Below, one piece after another: positions 1 to 8,851 of a stretch of 64,000 nucleotides of DNA. The stretch is from Rhodocollybia butyracea (taxonomy: Eukaryota; Basidiomycota; Agaricomycetes; Agaricales; Omphalotaceae). Below the pieces are notes generated by a model. That model was not told where the DNA came from, made no database searches, and saw only the letters and a list, made by a program, of their open reading frames with translations. Position 1 is the stretch's first letter; each line of letters starts with the position of its first letter. The stretch lies in contig JADNRY010000055.1 in NCBI GenBank assembly GCA_015501585.1, forward strand, positions 220,671-284,670, written 5' to 3'. The position numbers and the translations under genes were made by a program.

Positions 1-232
1 CGACAGCTATGTTTCTCCTTATCATGCTCCTTCCACCCATTCTCTGACATTCCTTCGAGCAAAAGTGATACTTGCTTCCGCAAGCCCCGGAACACCTTTG
101 CCAGGTTGTACTACAGCTCCCACATGTAAAGCAGCGCATACACAGACCCATTTTCTTCGCATGAAGATCACGAGTCAGATCACGGAGTGCCCAAGTAAGT
201 CCAGCGTTCAACGTCTCGACATCATGGTACAC
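1..232 (-). pseudogene. MYND zinc-finger protein, partial, frameshifted
   Basis: The minus strand reads into a MYND-type zinc finger whose cysteine pattern is clear: C-x2-C, then C-x3-C, then F-C-S-K-E-C-Q. The expected closing part (W-K-E-H-D-K-E-K-H and a following Cys) is present but one frame away, because a base appears to be missing after the Q-R-M codons near position 35-40. The exon starts after a good 3' splice site at about 233. The rest of the gene lies beyond the left edge. MYND fingers bind zinc and usually mediate protein-protein contacts; nothing here shows the partner. It could be a live gene if the shift is a sequencing error. Confidence 0.6.
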
Positions 233-539
233 CTATGTAACTACATTCTAGGCGGGGACAAAATCTGTACCAAACATGTTGCCACATATATGCGTCTGGA
301 TTTTACACAAATGTATCTTCAAAGAATGAAAAAGTGTACCTCTAATTCTGGCGCTCGGGGTTGTTTCGAGCGTTGGGTGAGTATCACAGCGCCTTCCCTG
401 ACACATCAGAGAAAACAGGCTTCCTCGGTAGGGGATAGTTCCCTGAAGGCGTTCACGCTCCTATTTCGTTATTCCTTGAGGGCACGTGTTTTGGGACTTA
501 GATGTAGAGTTGCCCGCCTAAGGCCAATCAAATAAATAA

Positions 540-2363
540 TCATTGATTAGTATTCCCATTCTCCTCTCCAGTGCTACTGTACTCTATTGTGACTGACACT
601 TGAGTTTGAACTTGGATGTCGATTACATCTGGCGGTTTTAGATCCAGATATGGGATAAGAGGATCGACGTTTAAAACTTCTGTTATGACATCTATAAGAT
701 GGAGCGCATTAGTGTTTGTGAAGAGGGGTTTGACATTGAATACTTTTTATTTGAACCTCGTCAACTGCAGATGTTAGGTATATCTTTAGAGGCCGACCTG
801 TTTTGTTGCGTAAGAGATACTGACCCGTGATATATTCAAGCGCAGTGTTGTAATTGTTTCCCCCAACGTAATCAGGGAAGTATTTTACTGGCAAGTTAGA
901 ATCAGGGCGAGATATTTTCTGGGCAAACAAGTCTCTCTTGTTGAAAAAGAGCACCTAGTTGCAAGTTTGAACTGATCGGCCCTTTAAGAAAGACAGAGGG
1001 TATCTTACCATGGGCACATCAATGAACCATTCTGAGTTTATTATCGATTCAAATACCGCTAAAGATTCCTGCATGTGGTTCTGTTTGTCAGATTGAAATT
1101 AGAGGAAGAGTATCCAGTACAAAATTGATTTCTTACTGCATCAGAGTCTTCAAACAACCCTCCATCATATTCATCCAAGGACCCCACAAAAATAATTATT
1201 CCTGCATCCTTGAAGTAGTGAATCCACTTTTTCCTCTCAGATCTTTGTCCACCAAAGTCAAGCAAAGTGAAGGATCCGCTTCCTTCCATAAGAAGGGGTG
1301 CTGGATGGATGCCTGTAGTCATTCTATAGCATTGAGTTATATCCGCGTCGGATGGTAGATAATCTTTTGTCAGTATTCAAGGCAAGGCACGCAAAAAGTA
1401 TTCGGCCTTGGCCTTGTTGATAATCCGATAATAGTGCCAAAAATTCTGGCCCTTATCCTCAATTGACTTTAGAGCCTTTCTAGACACGAGTCGGAATTCA
1501 GATGATCTTTGCTGGGATTGTCATGATTTCAGTAGAGAATCGAGATATAGAAGATTAACTAGGGATGGCACACTTACAAGTATGGTCTTGTAATGAGTGA
1601 GTAGTTCTTCGTTCCACCCCACCGCACTACCAATTTGTCGATAAGCACCCAAGATATTACCGATGACGGGTTCTATATATTCGGCGCGTTCGCTATCAGT
1701 GTAAGGATGTCCATGAACAGATGCTTTTATAAATTGTTTCGTCAAGGTGGTCTGCCGATCGATTTATTTATGTCTCATTTTGTAGAAAGATAGTCCATTG
1801 GAAAGATACCTTTCCCAAATAGCCGGGCCCCAACAGTAGTATGTTAGGTTCCTGCCAATTTCTTTCGGAAAAGAATGTCTGTAATTGACATATTTTAGCG
1901 CTTGTACAGTTCCCTGACAATATCGGCTCAGCCTGAGATGGGAATATCGCAGTGGTGGGCGCGGGCTTCAAGTCCATCAGTACCCCTTGAAACTGGGCAA
2001 TAGAAATAGCATCGTTCACAAGATCAAGGTTTTCAATCAAACCATGTCGTAGAAGACGCACCGGAAGTAGATGCATTGACCAGGGGTGTTTGAACTCCAG
2101 ACTACTTGTATAAGTTTCAGTGAAAAAGAAGGTGATGTCGAGCTGTGTCATCAATCTGGAGAGTGCTGGACCTTTACTCAAAGAGATTGTTAATCCAAGA
2201 AATAATAAGAATGCAATATAAAGATCAGATTCGAGCGTGGGACCTGTGTTGTAGGGCAAATTTGCCTTATAAGCATCCAAGCCTGCTTGACAGTATGTGT
2301 CCAGTTTTGTTCTATCATCTCCGTAAGGGCTGAGCAATCCTGTAGTGCTATATAGTACATTTA
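540..2363 (-). CDS. Divergent G-protein alpha subunit, core and 3' exons
   Basis: This encodes the GTPase core of a heterotrimeric-type G-alpha subunit, which switches between GDP and GTP to relay receptor signals. Seen in order on the minus strand: a P-loop G-P-G-Y-L-G-K joined across a short intron (about 1743-1800) to T-T-L-T-K-Q; an alpha-helical domain with Y-T-D-S-E-R; switch I ending R-M-T-T-G-I; switch II D-F-G-G-Q-R-S-E-R-K-K-W; the guanine motif F-F-N-K-R-D-L-F. The P-loop has Tyr-Leu where the family has Glu-Ser, and Tyr stands at the usual arginine-finger position. About five introns are visible. Near 747, in a run of five A (minus strand), the frame changes by one; the new frame gives V-F-N-V and a helix like the Gα C terminus and stops at 540. 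The 5' exons lie beyond the Copia insertion, at 7840-8375. Confidence 0.8.
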
Positions 2364-2368
2364 GGTTA

Positions 2369-2584
2369 TGTTAGACGCTGACTTTACGCCTTAGGCCAAA
2401 GCGTCATTATCTTTCCCAAACGGACCATATTAAATTGATTTATAATTCCTGGCTCGAAGAGAAGCCCCTATCGGTTCTCTCTTTGTGCCAGGTGAGTTAC
2501 AAGGACTTGTATATTATTCTATTCACCTATTGGTTCTCTCTTCGTGCCAGAATAAACTCATCTCAAGCCTTACCACTCTTAAGA
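2369..2584 (+). repeat. 5' LTR of Copia element 1
   Basis: 216-bp long terminal repeat, almost identical to 7620-7834. It contains two internal copies of a segment reading CGGTTCTCTCTTCGTGCCAG or close to it. The half-tRNA primer site begins directly after it at 2585. Confidence 0.92.
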
Positions 2585-2643
2585 GGTTATGGGCCCCGTT
2601 GCTCTCTAATTCACTGCACACAATAACAACAACTCCTAATACC

Positions 2644-3984
2644 ATGAGCAACGAAATGGATGAAACAAATGACGAGAAGAATTTCTATCGTCTCAAACTC
2701 ACTCCTATTAAAGTCAACAACGACAGTACTAACAATTACACCGAGTTCAGACAAAAATCAAAGTTTGAACTCAAAGCTGCCGACTTCTGGTGCCATATCG
2801 ATGGCCCTGACTATGACCCGCCGAATATCCCTGCGCTCGTATCCACTCAGATAATTCAGGCCATTGATGACATCGGAAATCCTATTTGAGCAACCGTTCC
2901 CGGTAACAAAGATGAAGTCGCTCAGGCGAATATCGATGCACATTCCTGGCTTTCCACCAATAGAAAGGTACTCGCCATTATTGCAAGGGCAGTCCCTCAC
3001 GGCAGAGGGCATATCATCCGCGACTGCAAGTCTGCTCGTGATGCGTGGATGGCTATCGAACAAGAATTTGAACCCTCCAACAATGCTACCGGTATAGCTA
3101 TCAAGCACAAAATCATCGGCAACAAGTGTAACATCGACGATGATCCTGTAAACTGGAGAGAAACCATGGTTGAACTCTATAATAAACTTCGAGACGTCAG
3201 CCCGACAACAATGCCAGACACAGAATTTGCCAGTCACCTAGTCACCCTTATGACTTTAGATAAAGATTGGGCCTTTTGTCGGAATCGCCTTTTGAAGAAG
3301 CTCAGGAAGGGTGCGATTAGCGGAAATCCTATCTCCTCTGCCTTCGTAATTCAGGAGCTCAAGGAAGAAGAAGTCAATAGAAAGATTGCACCTTCCATAG
3401 TCCACGTTAACGCTATTGTCAACCGAAAGAAGGGGAAAGGAAAAAATCCGGCCACAGATTCTGTCCCCAGCGCATACTCTTCCATTCCCTTACAGCAACG
3501 AATCAGCAGCGGTCCTGGGCCCTCGACTTATAATCGCAGACAGAACCGAGCGGACCGCCGCTCTGCTCTGTATAGTCCTAACCAGTCCAGGAATTTCAGG
3601 AGCCATCTCTTCTGCGAAAATCCTTACTGTGAAACACCTATTGGCCATAGCACCAACGAATGCTTTGCGTATAAAGGAGGAAGGGAAGGAAAGTACCCAC
3701 CTCGTTACTCCGGGAAGAGAGACATGCACCTTCCTCTTGAAGCAAGGCTCTTGGGAAGAAGAAAGCTGATAAAAGATGGGCAGACTGAAGAGCCGGGGAG
3801 CAGATTCGCCGGAACAGCGGTAACCTCCAACGATGGCGAAAACGAAGTAAATGCAAATCTAAACCCCCTCATCTATATGACGCAGATTCCAAACTACCCA
3901 GACGTGGACAACAACGACATAGACATTAATGAGGAAGTTGTTATCAATTGTCATTGCCCTCAACGGAAACACCGTAAAAGATGA
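2644..3984 (+). pseudogene. Copia element 1 gag, interrupted by a stop
   Basis: One frame runs from the ATG at 2644 to 3984 and is broken only by a TGA at 2887-2889. Downstream of the stop it continues with residues typical of Copia Gag (K-S-A-R-D-A-W and a basic, Ser-rich C-terminal region) and a C-x4-C segment that may be a degenerate zinc knuckle. Gag would form the particle that packages the element RNA. The stop codon is a simple one-base change, so this is a recently silenced copy. Confidence 0.75.
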
Positions 3985-5490
3985 CAGTGTCAATCATGAC
4001 ACTGGAGCTTCCCGCCATATCTTCCACAATAGAAACCTTTTCCACGATTATATCGCTTTTGAAACTCCGCTTAACGTCTTTGGTTTCGGTTCAGCATTGT
4101 CCACCGCTGCAATAGGCAAAGGGAAAATTATCCTCAATGCGAAGCTCAATAGAAAACTGCGACCCTTTTCAATTTCAAATGTTCTTCATATACCTTCAGC
4201 AAGATGCAACCTTATATCAGGGTCAAGACTAGACAAGAAAGGTGTCAAAACCACGACCGGTGAAGGCATAATCACTTACCTGACCTCCGCCAGTGAACCT
4301 TTTGCGAAAGGCAACATTGTTAACGACCTTTACAAGATGGAAGTTGTACCCATCCAACCCGCGGATCAGCAAGAAACATCTTCGCAATCAATGTTGATTG
4401 CATCAATGGTGCCTTCGATCACCGCGATGTTCGGTCCTGACGGCGAAACTGAGGCAAACCATCGCCTGGGTTTTACCACCGTCTAATGGGCCATATAGAC
4501 GTTAAAGGGCTGCGGGATTCCACGACTGGACTTCCCGCAAATATCGACAGTGTAAGAGTCGAAAACTGCCAGATCTGTGCCCTCGCTAACATTAAACGAC
4601 TCAAATTTCCTCGCAACGCTACGAACCGTGCAACACGTCCCTTATTCCGCGTTCATTCTGACATCTGTGGTCCACTTCCTTTAGGATATGGCAACTTCAG
4701 ATATTTCATCTCCTTCGTCGATGACTTCTCTCGGTTTATCATCATATTCTTTCTAAAATCCAAATCCGACGCTCTCAAATGCTTCATTCAATTCCGTACA
4801 GCAGCTGAAAAACAACTAGGTTACCAGATCGTGTTCTTACGCGTTGACAACGCTGGCAAATTGACAGAAGGTGCTTTCCGAGACTACTGTGCCAGCGAAG
4901 GCATCACCTATGAAAAGACTGTTCCCGATGCTTCTCAACAAAACGGCGTCGCAGAAAGGGTTAACCAAATCCTTGAGAGAATGTCCCGAGCTATGTTGGT
5001 CGACTGCGGCCTTTCTGCATGGTTTTGGCCTCTTAGTACTCAGGCTGGAGCGCACATCAAAAACCAAGTACCTCACTCATCCCTATCTGACAAACTCACA
5101 CCGTTCTATGGGTGGTTTTGGGCGAAACCCGACCTCTCTCACCTCCGCCCTTTTGGTGCGCTTGTCACCTCAAGGAAGACAAACTCCGACCAGTTAAACA
5201 AGGCTGTTCCTCGAGGCGAACATGGAAGATTTGTCAGCTACTCTCCCGATTCCAAGGGGTACTTAATTTGGTTCCCCGACTCGAAAACCATACGAGCGCG
5301 TCGAGATGTGGAATTCCATGGCTTTCCACAAAACCTGCCATCCCCACCGCTCTCAGAAATCCTCTGGGATGATCTTCATCTCCAAACAACGTCTTCTTTC
5401 AACGATGATCCTCGTCTTTTAGAAGAGCGCATATCCTTACCACTAAACGAAGGCTCTGATGAGTACGTGCATCGTCTCACTCCTCTGTGA
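3929..5490 (+). pseudogene. Copia element 1 protease and integrase, frameshifted
   Basis: The aspartic protease motif H-D-T-G-A-S lies in the frame 3929-4486. That frame stops just as the integrase begins. The integrase continues in another frame from 4486 with the zinc-binding G-H-I and C-x2-C parts, the catalytic H-S-D-I-C-G-P, V-D-N-A-G and Q-N-G-V-A-E-R-V-N blocks, and a C-terminal domain to 5490. A region of about 250 bp with stops in every frame separates it from the RT frame. The integrase would insert the cDNA; here the reading frames cannot make a polyprotein. Confidence 0.75.
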
Positions 5491-5744
5491 TAACCCTAAT
5501 TCCTTCCTGTTAGACCGCCCTCTGAATTGACAACGTCTTCAGATGTAGATCTTCACGGAGAAGAGCTAAGGCACGTACACCGTCCCTTCCTATAAACCCT
5601 ATCTAAATATTACTCTGCAGTCCTTCCTCCCTGACCATAGAGAGTCCGAGAGAAAAACAACGCATCGAGCCAAAAGTGTACGCAACGACGTCGCTAAAAC
5701 TATAACCTACTAAAAACTTACTCTGCAGTAATCCCTCTCAAACT

Positions 5745-7625
5745 ATGAGTTCTGGAGATTTACAACGCATTGAGCTAAAAGATGCTGATGGTGACGTCCC
5801 TATGACCGATGGTCAACCTAGACGTTCTGAACGTGCCACGCGCCTTCCTGCTCGTTACTGTGTTAACTTTGTCACGGCTACTTCTATGACCGGAGCACCC
5901 AACCCTATTCTCATGCAACTTCTGAACTCCCCCGACGACAATGAAATAGAGGTTGAATGTACAACAAATGATTTACATTTGCTCACACAATCTTTTGTCA
6001 ACGCCGAATCCTTTGTAGGAGCTGCTCTCCATGATCCAATCGATGACCCTTCTGAAAAAGACCCCCTTTCTATCCAACATGCAAAATCCTCTGTTTACTG
6101 GTCTCACTGGCTTGCTGCGATATACGAGGAGCTCGAATCGCTGAAGGCAAAAGGAGTCTATGAAGAAGTCGAGGACATCCCGCCAAACCGCAAGCCCGTC
6201 GGTTGTAAATGGGTACTACAAATAAAGAGAGACTGTGATGGTCTCATCTCTAGATTCAAGGCCTGTCTTGTCGCAAAGGGTTTCACTCAGATCCCCGGAC
6301 AAGACTACAACTACACATTCGCTCCTGTAGCCAGGTGGGAATCCATCCGCACCGTTCTTGCTATTGTAGCAGAACACGACATGGAGCTTCGCCAGATCGA
6401 TGTCAAAACCGCGTATCTCAACGGTCCACTCGATGAAGAAATTTATATGAAGAAACCTACTGGTACCGGTTCTGGATTTTGGCGACTGCGTAAAGGCTTA
6501 TATGGCCTTAAGCAATCGGGGAGACAATGGTACTTAGAACTCAATACCAAACTTGAATCCATCGGATTCAAACGAACCGAATCCGATTGGAGTGTCTACG
6601 TCCACTTTAAAGGCAACAGCAAATCCATAATAACAACGAGTGTTGATGACATGCTCATCGGCTCAATACCTCCCGCTGAATCAGACATAGTCATTCACCA
6701 ACTCGAATCCCTATTCGACATAACAGACAATGGCGAACCAACCTTCCACCTTGGTTGCAGCATAACCTGTGATAGAGAAAACAGAACTATTTGCCTTGAC
6801 CAACACGCTTACATCGAATCGATCCTCCGCGAGTTTGGATTCAAACAATCCAAGCCAGTCTCAACTCCTATGGACCCTGGTACTCGGCTTTTCCCCTCAA
6901 CGGAGCATCTTGCTCCGGAGGAGGAAATGAAAGTACAATCCTTTCCTTACACTGCCGTTGTCGGGAAGAGCATGTACCTGTGCACTTGCACCAGACCGGA
7001 CATCGCCTACACTGTGCGGGAACTCGCAAGATTCATGGCCACCTATGGGCCCACACATGTCACCGCAGCAAAGCACCTCCTCCGTTACCTCAAAGGGACG
7101 ATCTCTTTCTCTCTATGGCTAGGACGAAAGAAGGTACACTACCCGTTTTTTCGGGCGCTGTCTGACTCCGACTGGGGTATGGGTGAAAGTCGGAAATCCG
7201 TCTCAGGATTCATCATCCTCATGAACGGCTCCCCGCTCTCCTGGAGCTCAAAACAGCAATCGGTTGTCGCGCTATCCTCATGTGAGGCCGAATATTTGGC
7301 CACAACTCACTGCGCAAAAGACGTCCTTTGGTTTAGAAACTTCTTTTCCGAGTTGGGATTTCCCCAGCAAGCTCCCACTTCCTTGTTCTGCGACAACCAA
7401 GGAACGGTCGCATGTACACATGACCCCCACGCTCACAGCAAGATGAAGCACATTTCGATTCGGGAACACTTCATCCGTGACTGTATAGTCAAACGCCTCA
7501 TCGACGTCATCTACGTGTCCAACAAAGAAAACGTCGCTGACATATTCACGAAGCCACTCCACAGGACAATGCATAGGCAATGGGTTACGATGCTTGGCCT
7601 AGACGCCAGTCAAGGGGGGTGTTAG
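5745..7625 (+). CDS. Copia element 1 reverse transcriptase-RNase H
   Basis: A 626-codon open frame encoding the RT (K-A-C-L-V-A-K-G-F, D-V-K-T-A-Y-L-N-G, L-Y-G-L-K-Q-S-G and the active-site S-V-D-D-M-L) and RNase H (S-D-S-D-W-G, S-S-C-E-A-E-Y, C-D-N-Q-G) domains. All key acidic residues seem intact. The frame ends in the first bases of the 3' LTR after a purine-rich G run that is the likely polypurine tract. It survives as an open frame although the upstream half of the polyprotein is broken. Confidence 0.85.
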   Translation: MSSGDLQRIELKDADGDVPMTDGQPRRSERATRLPARYCVNFVTATSMTGAPNPILMQLLNSPDDNEIEVECTTNDLHLLTQSFVNAESFVGAALHDPIDDPSEKDPLSIQHAKSSVYWSHWLAAIYEELESLKAKGVYEEVEDIPPNRKPVGCKWVLQIKRDCDGLISRFKACLVAKGFTQIPGQDYNYTFAPVARWESIRTVLAIVAEHDMELRQIDVKTAYLNGPLDEEIYMKKPTGTGSGFWRLRKGLYGLKQSGRQWYLELNTKLESIGFKRTESDWSVYVHFKGNSKSIITTSVDDMLIGSIPPAESDIVIHQLESLFDITDNGEPTFHLGCSITCDRENRTICLDQHAYIESILREFGFKQSKPVSTPMDPGTRLFPSTEHLAPEEEMKVQSFPYTAVVGKSMYLCTCTRPDIAYTVRELARFMATYGPTHVTAAKHLLRYLKGTISFSLWLGRKKVHYPFFRALSDSDWGMGESRKSVSGFIILMNGSPLSWSSKQQSVVALSSCEAEYLATTHCAKDVLWFRNFFSELGFPQQAPTSLFCDNQGTVACTHDPHAHSKMKHISIREHFIRDCIVKRLIDVIYVSNKENVADIFTKPLHRTMHRQWVTMLGLDASQGGC

Positions 7626-7834
7626 ACGCTGACTTTACGCCTTAGGCCAAAGCGTCATTATCTTTCCCAAACGGACCATATTAAATTGATTTATAATTCC
7701 TGGCTCGAAGAGAAGCCCCTATCGGTTCTCTCTTCGTGCCAGGTGAGTTACAAGACTTGTATATTATTCTATTTACCTATCGGTTCTCTCTTCGTGCCAG
7801 AATAAACTCATCTCAAGCCTTACCACTCTTAAGA
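7620..7834 (+). repeat. 3' LTR of Copia element 1
   Basis: 215-bp copy of the LTR at 2369-2584, preceded by a polypurine tract (AAGGGGGG) and followed by the target duplication GGTTA. Confidence 0.92.
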
Positions 7835-7839
7835 GGTTA

Positions 7840-8375
7840 AGCTTTACTTGAAGGTCTTGACTGATACCTTACATACCTTGGGTCACGAAAACACAATATC
7901 ATTGATTTTAAAAGATCGTAGGACTCAGATATGGGCCAGTTGATGATAGCAGCCGCAAGATGCTGGAAGTCCATTCCTCCAACTATCCTCATAATCACTC
8001 GGAATGCTCGAGTTCAGATTGGAAGGCTATATATAGTTCTGTTTTTTTATTGTCAATTGGGAATAAGCTTAAGAGTATCCACGATGGATGCAGGAACTTC
8101 ACGCACCGAGCCAGCTCCAGCAGGTCACTGTAAAGAGATTTGACATCGCTGGAATGTGTCATAGTGTCCTTTTGGCCAAGTGTAGCCTCAAGCTGAGCTA
8201 ACCTCCGCTGTATGATAATAGCATTGACCCCGTTCACAACGGCAATTCCTACCTGTTTTATGGCTTTTCCAGAAAGAGCCCCGAGTCCAGGAATGGTCGA
8301 GGCGGATGTAAAGGTTCCTGTGCTAGTAAAGACGCTGCTGGTGTCAGTCGAGTCGGCATAGATGGATTCGCTCAT
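7840..8375 (-). CDS. 5' exons of the divergent G-alpha gene
   Basis: The minus strand starts at an ATG at 8375 with a Ser/Thr-rich leader, then an amphipathic helical stretch (I-P-G-L-G-A-L-S-G-K-A-I-K-Q-V-G and following), and runs to about 8070. At least one further exon follows: a segment with W-P-I-S-E-S-Y-D-L-L-K reads well near 7910-7980. It ends at a typical donor, CCAAG|GTATGT, at about 7880. The matching acceptor TATAG is on the far side of the Copia element near 2350, and the exons join in frame to the segment L-L-S-P-Y-G-D-D. So the 5.5-kb element lies wholly inside an intron. A G-alpha with several hundred residues before the P-loop is unusual; the family normally has about 30-40. 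The middle splice choices here are uncertain. Confidence 0.55.
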
Positions 8376-8851
8376 TGTGGTTGAAGTTTTGAAGCTGAAG
8401 TCCAACAATGATCGACATAACTTATAAGAGATACAGTAGGACACAGCCTTTGTACTATCAATCAAAAACTGGGAGGTATCACATATTAGTATGCTGCACA
8501 GCAATGCGTTTAACCATTCTCAGATGATCATGGTGTATAGCAGTGCATAGCCTACTCAAATGCGGTCATAGAGTTGCTATCCCTGGGGACCCCTTCGAAA
8601 CCCAATTCTTGCCGTTGGAATAGCAGATGCTCATCATCCCGATTCAAAACTTGAAGTATTGGGTACGCACATCTCCGATAGTTGGCAGCTCAAAACCCCC
8701 CGAATGAAAGTGCTAAGATGGTAATGAATTGGGGTGTGCGATAAGCATTCGCTCTGTCAAACCTCAGCCACATGAGGGTTGTGTGCTGAACTACACTATA
8801 CCAAACCACCCACGCAGTGAACACGAGTTATCTCCTTCTCCTACAACAACG
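8376..8851. promoter_or_regulatory. Shared divergent promoter region
   Basis: These 476 bp lie between the ATG of the G-alpha gene (minus) and the ATG of the STAND NTPase gene (plus). No other gene is visible. The arrangement makes a bidirectional promoter possible. No specific binding site was recognised. Confidence 0.4.

Larger units (their letters stand above)
2369..7834 (+). mobile_element. Ty1/Copia LTR retrotransposon, decayed
   Basis: A complete but broken Copia element. The 5' LTR (2369-2584) and 3' LTR (7620-7834) begin TGTTAGACG and end CTTAAGA. They differ at only a few positions (for example one missing G). The element is flanked by the 5-bp target duplication GGTTA (2364-2368 and 7835-7839). 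A primer-binding site GGTTATGGGCCCC follows the 5' LTR and fits the anticodon half of initiator tRNA-Met, as in Copia. Gene order gag, protease, integrase, RT, RNase H is Copia-type. The coding region carries a stop codon and at least three frame breaks, so it cannot move on its own. It sits within an intron of the G-alpha gene, in the opposite orientation. Confidence 0.93.

Noticed and set aside
65..535. 156-codon plus-strand frame at the left edge
   Set aside because: The minus strand encodes a MYND finger in 1-232, and the rest overlaps only spacer; composition and lack of motifs indicate a shadow frame.
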